Of a stretch of DNA of 5,707 bases, positions 1 through 5,675 are shown piece after piece. Under the pieces are notes generated by a model. That model saw only the letters and a program-made list of their open reading frames with translations, was not told where the DNA came from and searched no databases. The DNA is from Acidobacteriota bacterium. GTDB lineage: Bacteria; Acidobacteriota; Terriglobia; Terriglobales; Acidobacteriaceae. The first letter of the stretch is position 1; each line of letters starts with the position of its first letter. The DNA lies in the NCBI GenBank assembly GCA_021819255.1, contig JAKART010000179.1, positions 1 through 5,707 of the forward strand. Reading direction: 5' to 3'. Made by a program: the position numbers and the translations under genes.

Positions 1-12
1 CCGATCTCGCGC

Positions 13-24
13 GGCCAATTGGCC
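13..24. repeat. 12-bp perfect palindrome near the window edge
   Basis: GGCCAATTGGCC reads the same on both strands. On the + strand it is followed by TCTTTCT, so it could be a small hairpin (4-bp stem, AATT loop) at the end of a transcript entering from the left, or a dyad binding site. The reading frames entering from the left are too short to tell whether an upstream gene ends here: one stops at 38-40 and another at 128-130. Function is unassigned. Confidence 0.35.
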
Positions 25-81
25 TCTTTCTGTCCGCTAATGGATCCTCCTGCCGAAATCGTCCTCCACGCTCCTTCACGG

Positions 82-124
82 GGCTCTTCAGAGCCTTCAG
101 AGCATGCGGCATGCATCTGCCGCA
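82..124 (+). other. Two adjacent hairpins with a tandem 9-bp repeat, upstream of the receptor gene
   Basis: The first hairpin is GGCTC-TTCA-GAGCC (82-95), a 5-bp stem with a tetraloop. The second is TGCGGCA-TGCATC-TGCCGCA (105-124), a perfect 7-bp stem with a 6-nt loop. Between and within them CTTCAGAGC occurs twice in direct tandem (86-94 and 95-103). No T-run follows either stem, so a classical intrinsic terminator is not supported. The pair lies 113 nt before the chosen receptor start, so it could belong to the 5' leader of that gene or to the 3' end of a gene outside the window. The inverted repeats are seen directly. The role is unknown. Confidence 0.45.
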
Positions 125-226
125 GCCATAACCCGACAATTCTCCATCACGACTCTTCCACGCGTCCCTTATGCCTCCTTTTGGGGTTGTTGGCTTTCAT
201 AAGCCTAGCCGATATGACGGCTGGTT

Positions 227-231
227 AGGAG
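227..231 (+). promoter_or_regulatory. Ribosome binding site that decides the receptor start
   Basis: AGGAG sits 5 nt before the ATG at 237. The other in-frame ATGs (171, 297, 372) have no comparable motif at the right distance: a GAGGAG near 333-338 lies more than 30 nt before the ATG at 372. This is the main reason for choosing 237. Confidence 0.6.
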
Positions 232-236
232 CGGAA

Positions 237-3200
237 ATGAACGCCAGCAACAACTACGCGGAAGAACACCGCAACCCAGCGGATCTCCGTTTGCATATGC
301 AGTGGCTGCAACTACTGGGCTCGGAGAATATCCGTGAGGAGCGCCTCGCAATTGGGTCACGCGCAACGTCAATGCCAACTCTTTCTCACGCCTTTCTCGT
401 TGCTTTGATCATCACGGTAATTGCCTTCACGGGAAACTGTTTGGGGCAATCAACCTTCGGGAGCGTTGGAGGCGTCGTGCAGGACGCATCTGGGGCGCCG
501 ATTCCCCACGCTCGCGTGATCCTGCATAACCTCGACGAGAACAACGATTTTACGGGAACGTCAGGTAACTCCGGCACTTTTCTCTTCGCCAACGAGAAGG
601 CGGGGCATTTCGATCTGCTTGCCTTCCACAAGGGGTTCGCCGATTTGCGGCTCTCGGGAATCACACTCACGGCACGTCAGGATCTGCGATTCACTCTGAC
701 GCTGAGGGTCGCATCGGCGACCGAAACCGTGCAGGTGCGATCATCGGCCACGGAGATCAACACTGACGACGCGACCATTGCAGACATGAAGACCGGAAAG
801 ACCATCGCACAACTTCCGCTCAACTACCGAGCGCAAACGACAAGTCCGTTGGCTGCGCTGGCCGCTTCAGCGAACGTTCAGCAAGACAGCTCAGGAAACT
901 TCGCCATTGCCGGAGCAACCTCGAACATGGTCAATTTCTCAGTCGATGGGATCTCGACTGTCAATGTGTGGACCAGCGGGGCTTCGTTGGCCGCCGGCGC
1001 ACAAGGAGTGAACGCCTACCCCTCCACGGAAGCGATCTCGGAGATGAAGGTCAGCGCCCTCAATAACAGCGCCGCGTTCTCCCAGGTTGCCGACGTCACC
1101 TTCACCACAAAGTCAGGAACCAACCAGTTCCACGGTAGTCTGTTTGAATACTTGCAAAATGACGCGCTCAATGCCCGTACCTATGATTTTGCGACGAAAA
1201 CGCCGGAACGATTCAATACCTTTGGTGGCAGCATGGACGGTCCTGTGATAGCCCCACGACTCTATAACGGTCATAACAGGACATTCTTTTTCTTCGATTA
1301 TGAGGGTAATCGCAAAAGTACTGCGGACCCGATGCAGTACACGATGCCCACGGCCGAAGAACGAAGCGGCAACTTGAGCGGCTTGGCATCACAGATGAGT
1401 GGACCGTTGGTAGATCCTTTTACCGGCCAGGCGTATCCCAATGACACGATTACCTCGCCGCTGAGTGCGACATCGCAGAAACTGCTGAACGATTACTACC
1501 CGCTCCCGAATAATAATTTGCTACCTGGCGGGTTGAACTATCAGGCGTTGATTCCGATGCCTTCCAATGACAACGGCTTCGATGGACGCATCGACGAGCT
1601 GCTATCTTCCAAACAACAAATGTTCGTTCGTTACGACTGGAAAAACATGTTATCCAGCGTTGTGAATCCTCTCTTGCCGGACGATGAAGATTCGGAGCAC
1701 GACCGCAGCTTTCTGGTGTCGCACAACTATGAGTTCACCAACAATTTATTAAATGAGTTTCGCTATGGATTTACCACCCAACTGCTTTCGCCCAGCTTCC
1801 CCATCAAGGGCGGGCAGGCGCTCTCGCAGCTCGGATTGCTTTCCCAGTGGCCAACCATACCGGCGATTCACCAAAACAGCGAAGGCTTTACAACATTCAA
1901 CTTTTCTCAAGGAACAAACTTTGAACCGATTGGGCGCGATATCGTTGGGCCGTTCAACTCCTATACCTACGAGATGACCGACAATTTGACCTGGACGCAT
2001 GCAAGGCACACGGTCCAAGGCGGCCTGGACATCCGCTGGCTCCGGGAAGATGTCATTGCGCTAGAATCCGCCTCCGACGACTTCGGCCTGATGACCTTCC
2101 AGCCCACATTTACGGGGAACTCCTTCGGAGACTTCCTCCTCGGACTTCCTGACACTTCCTATTTCGCGCTCACAGGGCCAAACGAACTTCCAGCGGGACG
2201 GCAGTATGGCTTTTATGTCCAGGATGAATGGCAAGCCGGCAGCAGCTTCATCATCAACTTCGGATTGCGTTGGGAGTTGCTTCCTCCCTTCCAGGACGCT
2301 AACGGGATGGAGGCAAACTTCGACCCAGCGACCAATTCTGTCATCGTTAACCAACGGCTCTATACCAGGCTGGGTGGCCCCGTTCCCGGTTTCCTGCAGT
2401 CATTCAATGCCTGCAACGCAGCTCCGTCTGGCTATGCTGCTGCCAATGACGTCGGCTATGAGCCCTCCGGAACGATGCCTTGCACCAAGGTGGTGTCGAA
2501 CGCGCAGGAAGGGGTAGGACCCGGGCTCCGCCAGACCTATCTGAAGGATTTCGACCCTCGTTTCAGCATCGCCTATCGGCCCTTTGGAGGCGAGAAAACC
2601 GTTGTGCGAGGCGGCTTCGGCATATATACCGTTACGACACTGGGCCAGCTACAAAACAACAACGAAGGCAATCCATCCATCACAATCGATACCTACACGA
2701 ATCAGAACCCGAGCACACTGAAGCCCACCTTCCAGTTTCCAGCGGTGCGCCCGGCGTCAGCCGCGGCAGCTTACGGTGGGGGCGAGTTGGAGCAGGCCAC
2801 CGATCCGCGTTATCGCGACGCACAGACGGCCCAGTGGAACCTGACCATGGAACGCGAAGTGACCGCGGACGCTGCGCTGCGCCTGAGCTATGTCGGTGAG
2901 AGCTCTTATCGCCTGAACACAACTGTGAACCTCAATCAACAGGCGCCGTCCACTTTAGCGCCCAACCCTAACCCGATACCCTTCCCGAACTGGGGAACGA
3001 TCTTCTCAACCGGCAACTATGGCCATGAAAATTACAATGCGCTTGAGGTGCAGTTGACCCATCGTATGGGCATCGGATTAAGCTACCAGGCGAACTATAC
3101 CTGGGCGCATGACCTGAGCAACGCGCAGGGCGATGCGCCCACCAGCTTCCAGGGGGAGACGAGTTATGGCCTGGCCGTTGAGGATCGTTTTGACCTGCCG

Positions 3201-3803
3201 GCCAACCGGGGCAATGTCTACGGCACTCGTCGCCAGCGCTTCCTCCTGGTGGGAACCTACGAATTGCCCTACGGACCCGGCCGTTACTGGGCGGGCCATC
3301 CCGGCATCGCAAGAGCCATTCTGGGCGATTGGGACTTAAGCACCATCACGCTTTTAGAAACGGGCCCATACCTGACGCCAACGATGAGTGTCAACGACGA
3401 CCAGACGAACACAGACCCGGCGGCAGCCGGCATTCTGGTAGTTCGGCCAGATCGCGTTGGGAACCCGATTCCTCGCCATCGCACCGACAGCAACTACTTC
3501 AATATCAATGCATTTACACTTCCTCCTTTGAATGCGGGACGGGTAGGAGATGCAAGTGTCGGAAGCCTCGAAGGTCCAGGGACCGAAGTCGCAAACCTGG
3601 GAGTGGCAAAGGTTGTGCCGATTCGTGGAAGGTTGCATCTTCGTTTTGAAGCAACCTTCACGAACGCCTTCAATCACACGAACTTTGCCCCGCCGGAGAC
3701 GGACATCAGCACTCCCTCCTCCTTTGGCGCGCTCACTACGGCTCAAACTGCAGAGAGCGGGGGAAACCGGACAGGGCAGGTGGCGCTTCGGCTTGAGTTC
3801 TAA
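237..3803 (+). CDS. TonB-dependent receptor, Oar-like, with N-terminal carboxypeptidase-regulatory-like domain
   Basis: Predicted outer-membrane beta-barrel protein of 1188 residues from the ATG at 237. A hydrophobic core at residues 52-66 ends in NCLGQS, giving likely signal peptidase I cleavage after residue 70; there is no lipobox. Residues about 75-160 form a carboxypeptidase-regulatory-like (Cna-B-type) beta-sandwich, with GGVVQDASGAPIPHARV and a hydrophobic TLTLRV end. The plug follows (about 165-345), with QLPLNYR at 192-198, SVDGIST at 235-241, TTKSGTNQFHGSLFEY near 290-305, FGGSMDGPVI at 329-338 and TFFFFDYEG at 349-357. These blocks are characteristic of the Acidobacteriota family. 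The remainder is barrel and ends in VALRLEF, whose terminal Phe fits the outer-membrane assembly signal. The only cysteines after the signal region are Cys726 and Cys749. No clear TonB box is seen. Family members are thought to take up large or complex substrates or to act at the cell surface; the ligand here is unknown. An alternative start at 372 gives 1143 residues and a normal 25-residue signal peptide. Family is secure, start is not. Confidence 0.93.
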   Translation: MNASNNYAEEHRNPADLRLHMQWLQLLGSENIREERLAIGSRATSMPTLSHAFLVALIITVIAFTGNCLGQSTFGSVGGVVQDASGAPIPHARVILHNLDENNDFTGTSGNSGTFLFANEKAGHFDLLAFHKGFADLRLSGITLTARQDLRFTLTLRVASATETVQVRSSATEINTDDATIADMKTGKTIAQLPLNYRAQTTSPLAALAASANVQQDSSGNFAIAGATSNMVNFSVDGISTVNVWTSGASLAAGAQGVNAYPSTEAISEMKVSALNNSAAFSQVADVTFTTKSGTNQFHGSLFEYLQNDALNARTYDFATKTPERFNTFGGSMDGPVIAPRLYNGHNRTFFFFDYEGNRKSTADPMQYTMPTAEERSGNLSGLASQMSGPLVDPFTGQAYPNDTITSPLSATSQKLLNDYYPLPNNNLLPGGLNYQALIPMPSNDNGFDGRIDELLSSKQQMFVRYDWKNMLSSVVNPLLPDDEDSEHDRSFLVSHNYEFTNNLLNEFRYGFTTQLLSPSFPIKGGQALSQLGLLSQWPTIPAIHQNSEGFTTFNFSQGTNFEPIGRDIVGPFNSYTYEMTDNLTWTHARHTVQGGLDIRWLREDVIALESASDDFGLMTFQPTFTGNSFGDFLLGLPDTSYFALTGPNELPAGRQYGFYVQDEWQAGSSFIINFGLRWELLPPFQDANGMEANFDPATNSVIVNQRLYTRLGGPVPGFLQSFNACNAAPSGYAAANDVGYEPSGTMPCTKVVSNAQEGVGPGLRQTYLKDFDPRFSIAYRPFGGEKTVVRGGFGIYTVTTLGQLQNNNEGNPSITIDTYTNQNPSTLKPTFQFPAVRPASAAAAYGGGELEQATDPRYRDAQTAQWNLTMEREVTADAALRLSYVGESSYRLNTTVNLNQQAPSTLAPNPNPIPFPNWGTIFSTGNYGHENYNALEVQLTHRMGIGLSYQANYTWAHDLSNAQGDAPTSFQGETSYGLAVEDRFDLPANRGNVYGTRRQRFLLVGTYELPYGPGRYWAGHPGIARAILGDWDLSTITLLETGPYLTPTMSVNDDQTNTDPAAAGILVVRPDRVGNPIPRHRTDSNYFNINAFTLPPLNAGRVGDASVGSLEGPGTEVANLGVAKVVPIRGRLHLRFEATFTNAFNHTNFAPPETDISTPSSFGALTTAQTAESGGNRTGQVALRLEF

Positions 3804-3822
3804 GACCAATAAGCCGCCCTGT

Positions 3823-3852
3823 TGGATCCGCTCCCGGGAAGGGCTGGATCCA
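3823..3852 (+). repeat. Inverted repeat just after the receptor stop codon
   Basis: TGGATCC (3823-3829) pairs with GGATCCA (3846-3852) around a 16-nt loop that contains a further CCC/GGG pairing. The right arm is part of the 12-bp palindrome GCTGGATCCAGC. It starts 19 nt after the stop codon and would fold in the receptor mRNA 3' end, where it may protect the transcript or help the following hairpin stop transcription. No T-run follows. Confidence 0.4.
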
Positions 3853-3865
3853 GCGCGCGTTCCCT

Positions 3866-3893
3866 GCAGGCGGCGAGCCTGCCAAGTTCTTTC
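3866..3893 (+). terminator. Candidate terminator of the receptor gene
   Basis: GCAGGC-GGCGA-GCCTGC forms a perfect 6-bp GC-rich stem with a 5-nt loop, 62 nt after the receptor stop. It is followed by CAAGTTCTTTCC, which is T-rich but not a clean T-run. Position and stem fit a weak Rho-independent terminator. The poor T-tract leaves room for a Rho-dependent end or a chance hairpin. Confidence 0.35.
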
Positions 3894-4256
3894 CACAGGC
3901 TTGCCGCTGCCACACTGGGGCTTTTGGCAGAGGTTCGATTGGGACGATTTCTTATCGGTCGGAGCTTTGCAAGGAATTTGCCCAGGCAGCCCACTACAGA
4001 GTGTCCTGCGGGGCACGCAATAAACGAGGCCAACACAGAGGAACCCGATAGGAGAGGTGTTGCGGTAAACACGCACGGACTACGTCATGTGTTCGCGGTG
4101 ACCAGCGCCGAAATGCCCGAGCGCAACAACGCCTTCGGCCGATGGATCCATGCGAACCGAGTTTGGCGCCGGTGGAGAGTCCGCTGATTGGCGGCGGCCG
4201 CCCCGGCTAGCTCCTGGCCGGCAGTGCGATGGGAGCGGATCGAGGCAACTGCTCAA

Positions 4257-4431
4257 GCGGTCAGGTACACTGAGCTTCATGAGCGCACCGCATTCCCCAG
4301 GCGCCGGATCCCGGAACGCGGCTCCGCCTGGCGGGCGAGGCTGCCAGATGCGGAGGGACCTCGAGCGAAGACGAGGCTCTGAAGGTCTTTCTCCGCAGGC
4401 GTAGCCCAACGCCTCAGCCTTTATGGGCGTT
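4257..4431 (+). other. Cluster of consecutive stem-loops; possible structured RNA or repeat island
   Basis: Four structures follow one another. (1) GCGGT (4257-4261) pairs with ACCGC (4287-4291), enclosing the small stems TCAG/CTGA and GCT/AGC. (2) CCAGGC plus GCCG (4297-4306) pairs with CGGC plus GCCTGG (4319-4331), with a 3-nt bulge. (3) A 49-nt long imperfect hairpin spans 4349-4397. (4) AACGCC (4408-4413) pairs with GGCGTT (4426-4431), and the transcript would continue TTCC, making a TTTT stretch at 4430-4433. The closing hairpin with its T-stretch favours the + strand. I recognise no known RNA family (not tRNA, RNase P, tmRNA, SRP or a common riboswitch). GC-rich DNA forms many chance stems, so this is a candidate only. 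Confidence 0.3.
4349..4397. repeat. 49-nt imperfect palindrome, REP-like
   Basis: The outer stem TGCGGAG (4349-4355) pairs with CTCCGCA (4391-4397). The middle stem GACCT (4357-4361) pairs with AGGTC (4383-4387). The inner stem GAGC (4363-4366) pairs with GCTC (4376-4379). That gives 16 base pairs interrupted only by small internal loops (G against TTT, C against TGA), with a 9-nt apical loop. The size and intergenic position fit a REP-type palindromic element. Only one copy was seen in this window, so repetitiveness in the genome is unproven. Confidence 0.45.
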
Positions 4432-4545
4432 TTCCATATTGAAGATGCCACAAAATGCCCGCTGCGGAAGACTCGCCCGCGCCGGAAAGGCCAAAGCCTG
4501 CGGATGACCCACATGGCCCTCTGCCGTCCGTTGCTCTGCCAGCCC

Positions 4546-4564
4546 GAAACAACGCCTGGAGGCG
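4546..4564 (-). terminator. Candidate terminator of the small exported-protein gene
   Basis: On the minus strand CGCC-TCCA-GGCG forms a short GC-only stem with a tetraloop (4553-4564), followed by TTGTTTC (4552-4546). It starts 52 nt after the stop codon of the minus-strand gene. The stem is short, so the call is tentative. Confidence 0.3.
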
Positions 4565-4616
4565 CCCGGAGACCCGCTGCGACGCCGCACATCGGAGTAG
4601 CGTGGGCTCCCGGCCG

Positions 4617-5027
4617 CTACTTGGCCCCATTGGCAGAGTTTGAAAGTTTGCTCGCTACAGCTTCAGCCTTGAGTTGAAGCACTGCGGCTTTTTCCGCCCA
4701 CTTCTTCGCCTGAGACCGGTCGTACGCATAGATGGCGCGAACGTGATCAACGATCACATAGTCATATTTCGTCCGGTACCTGGCGGCATCAAGTTGGTCG
4801 AGATGGCTGTGCTCGTCCTGGGCCTTTTGTCCAAACTCCTTGGATCGCTGGTCAAAGTATGCGGCCAGATTCGCGGATTGGTAGCAGATCTCCGCATTTG
4901 GTTGCGTCTGTTTTCCATAGGATGCTCCCAGTACGCCCTGCGTCTGCGGTTCCTCTGACCTGCACACGCCCACTGCGCAGGCAGCAAGAACTGCAATAAA
5001 TACATATTGATTTTGCGCCCTCGTCAT
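4617..5027 (-). CDS. Small exported helical protein, probable lipoprotein, unknown function
   Basis: 136 residues from the ATG at 5027. An upstream in-frame ATG at 5042 would add MGESE, but those codons contain the GGAG ribosome binding site, so 5027 is preferred. The N-terminus MTRAQNQYVFIAVLAAC has a basic residue, a short hydrophobic core and a lipobox LAAC with Cys17. Ala at +2 would send a lipoprotein to the outer membrane. Cleavage by signal peptidase I a little later (near VGVCRS) is the alternative. After a short polar linker, residues from about 45 to the end are strongly helical, rich in Ala, Lys, Gln, Glu and Asp, with several Tyr (AAYFDQRSKEFGQKAQDEH, then RYRTKYDYVIVDHVRAIYAY, then a KKWAEKAAVLQLKAEAVASKL tail). 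This suggests a helical bundle or coiled coil in the cell envelope. No enzyme motif is visible and I do not recognise the family. It is convergent with the receptor gene and divergent from the gene at 5676, so it is probably transcribed alone. Confidence 0.72.
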   Translation of the reverse strand: MTRAQNQYVFIAVLAACAVGVCRSEEPQTQGVLGASYGKQTQPNAEICYQSANLAAYFDQRSKEFGQKAQDEHSHLDQLDAARYRTKYDYVIVDHVRAIYAYDRSQAKKWAEKAAVLQLKAEAVASKLSNSANGAK

Positions 5028-5035
5028 TTCACTCT

Positions 5036-5039
5036 CTCC
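5036..5039 (-). promoter_or_regulatory. Ribosome binding site of the small exported-protein gene
   Basis: On the minus strand GGAG, within GGGAGAGAG (5040-5032), lies 8 nt before the ATG at 5027. It overlaps the codons after the alternative ATG at 5042, which makes that earlier start unlikely. Confidence 0.6.
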
Positions 5040-5085
5040 CATCTACAGCCGGTGCGATTCCGGCACGGATCCACCACGGCAAACA

Positions 5086-5129
5086 AGAACGCCTCGTTCT
5101 CGTTGCACCTGGAGTCCGTTCCGAGAACG
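5086..5129. promoter_or_regulatory. Pair of GAACG/CGTTC dyads, candidate operator
   Basis: AGAACG-CCT-CGTTCT (5086-5100) is a perfect 6-bp inverted repeat with a 3-nt spacer. CGTTC-CGA-GAACG (5117-5129) uses the same half-site in the opposite orientation, also with a 3-nt spacer. Their centres are 30 bp apart, close to three helical turns, and lie about 65-95 bp upstream of the minus-strand start at 5027. This geometry suits a dimeric regulator bound at two sites. The GAAC-N5-GTTC spacing does not match the usual LexA boxes (N4 in Gram-positives, N7 in alphaproteobacteria). The regulator is unknown. Confidence 0.35.
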
Positions 5130-5240
5130 TCTCCGCAATGGCTTCCGCCCCAACATCAGCATGCAAGGATTTCCCTAAGGGGGGCATGAGCAGAAACTAA
5201 GGAAGACATAATTCCATATGGCCACAATTTGCCTTTGAGC

Positions 5241-5255
5241 GGCCGCAGTGCGGCC
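5241..5255. repeat. Perfect 6-bp inverted repeat with 3-nt spacer
   Basis: GGCCGC-AGT-GCGGCC. It could be a hairpin on either strand or a protein-binding dyad. No T-run flanks it. It is GC-only, so chance is a real possibility. Function is unassigned. Confidence 0.3.
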
Positions 5256-5588
5256 AGTTCGTTGAGGATGCCGCCCACGTGCATTCCACAGTGCGTCGCG
5301 TCATGGCGAAGAGGGCAAGGGGTTCGCAAACCGGGGCCAGATCGGTGAATTGCGAGTCGTACCTGGAGGCGGAAGGATGTTCGATCTCAGGTGACAGACG
5401 ACGGGCGCGGTCGGTCGCCTTATTGATCCGGCGCGGAACTCCGGCCGTCGGAGAGGATGCGGGGCGCCTCAGGATGAGACGACGGCAAAGGTATTGATGG
5501 CAGATCAGCTTCTTGGCGAACGCCCTCGAAGAATGCGGATTCGGTTCACCGTCAACTGACCTTCTGTGCCCTCCCTCACCGAGGACTC

Positions 5589-5622
5589 GCCCCAGCCTCC
5601 GGCAGGAGCAGAGGGGCCTTTT
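5589..5622 (+). terminator. Terminator-like hairpin in the leader of the gene at the right edge
   Basis: GCCCC (5589-5593) pairs with GGGGC (5613-5617). Inside, CTCC-GGCA-GGAG (5597-5608) forms a 4-bp stem with a tetraloop. CTTTTG follows directly (5618-5623). No gene on the + strand ends just before it, so if it works it would either end a transcript from an unseen unit or act as an attenuator 54 nt before the start at 5676. The T-run of four is short. Confidence 0.35.
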
Positions 5623-5645
5623 GCAATCGAAAGATGAGTCGTTCA

Positions 5646-5660
5646 TGACCGACCCGGTCA
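5646..5660. promoter_or_regulatory. Perfect dyad next to the ribosome binding site
   Basis: TGACCG-ACC-CGGTCA is a perfect 6-bp inverted repeat with a 3-nt spacer. It ends one base before the AAGGAGG at 5662-5668. In the mRNA it would fold into a hairpin abutting the ribosome binding site; in DNA it could be an operator. The role is inferred from position only. Confidence 0.4.
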
Positions 5661-5661
5661 C

Positions 5662-5668
5662 AAGGAGG
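5662..5668 (+). promoter_or_regulatory. Strong ribosome binding site
   Basis: AAGGAGG is a full-length Shine-Dalgarno core. The spacing to the ATG at 5676 is 7 nt, which is optimal. The in-frame ATG at 5670 is only 1 nt away and therefore unlikely to be used. Confidence 0.65.
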
Positions 5669-5675
5669 GATGAAA

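Larger units (their letters stand above)
3804..4616. other. 813-bp tract without a convincing gene
   Basis: This tract lies between the convergent receptor and small exported-protein genes. Open frames exist on both strands, the longest fully inside being about 170 codons at 4080-4592 (-). Their translations are rich in Arg, Pro, Ser, Gly and Cys without recognisable motifs, they overlap one another, and none has a good ribosome binding site, so I read them as chance frames in GC-rich DNA. The tract holds candidate terminators for both flanking genes and a cluster of stem-loops at 4257-4431. GC-rich palindromes such as GCTGGATCCAGC (3843-3854), ATGGATCCAT (4142-4151) and GGCGGCCGCC (4193-4202) also occur. 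A decayed gene cannot be excluded. Confidence 0.6.
5043..5661. other. Gene-poor divergent intergenic tract
   Basis: No convincing gene is visible. The longest frame, 5197-5661 (-), translates to a motif-free Arg/Ser/Pro/Cys-rich sequence without a ribosome binding site. The tract separates the minus-strand gene ending at 5027 from the plus-strand gene starting at 5676 and so should hold both promoters. I could not find a convincing -35/-10 pair on either strand. It contains several short perfect inverted repeats: 5086-5100, 5117-5129, 5241-5255, 5439-5453 (CTCCG/CGGAG) and 5646-5660. Confidence 0.6.

Noticed and set aside
19..228. 69-codon + strand frame at the left edge
   Set aside because: It begins with a TTG lacking a ribosome binding site, has no recognisable motif and crosses the hairpins at 82-124.
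3930..3945. GAGGTTCGATTGGGAC, resembling a tRNA T-arm
   Set aside because: The flanks do not pair to form a T-stem, and no acceptor stem or anticodon arm can be built around it.
3354..4076. 240-codon minus-strand frame overlapping the receptor 3' end
   Set aside because: Most of it is antisense to the well-supported receptor, and the part outside is low-quality sequence without motifs.
4065..4187. A + strand frame reading THGLRHVFAVTSAEMP, similar to the HxLRH box of tyrosine recombinases
   Set aside because: None of the other recombinase motifs (upstream Arg box, LGH-type box, catalytic Tyr) accompanies it, and the frame stops shortly after. A chance match is more likely than an integrase remnant.
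4080..4592. 170-codon open frame on the minus strand
   Set aside because: The translation is Arg/Pro/Gly/Ser-rich with no domain, the frame has no ribosome binding site, and it overlaps the stem-loop cluster. It fits a chance frame in GC-rich DNA.
5086..5100. LexA (SOS) box
   Set aside because: The GAAC and GTTC arms are separated by five bases, which matches neither the Gram-positive nor the alphaproteobacterial LexA spacing, and no SOS gene is adjacent.
5197..5661. 154-codon open frame on the minus strand
   Set aside because: Its composition is motif-free and rich in Arg, Ser, Cys and Pro. It has no ribosome binding site and crosses several inverted repeats.
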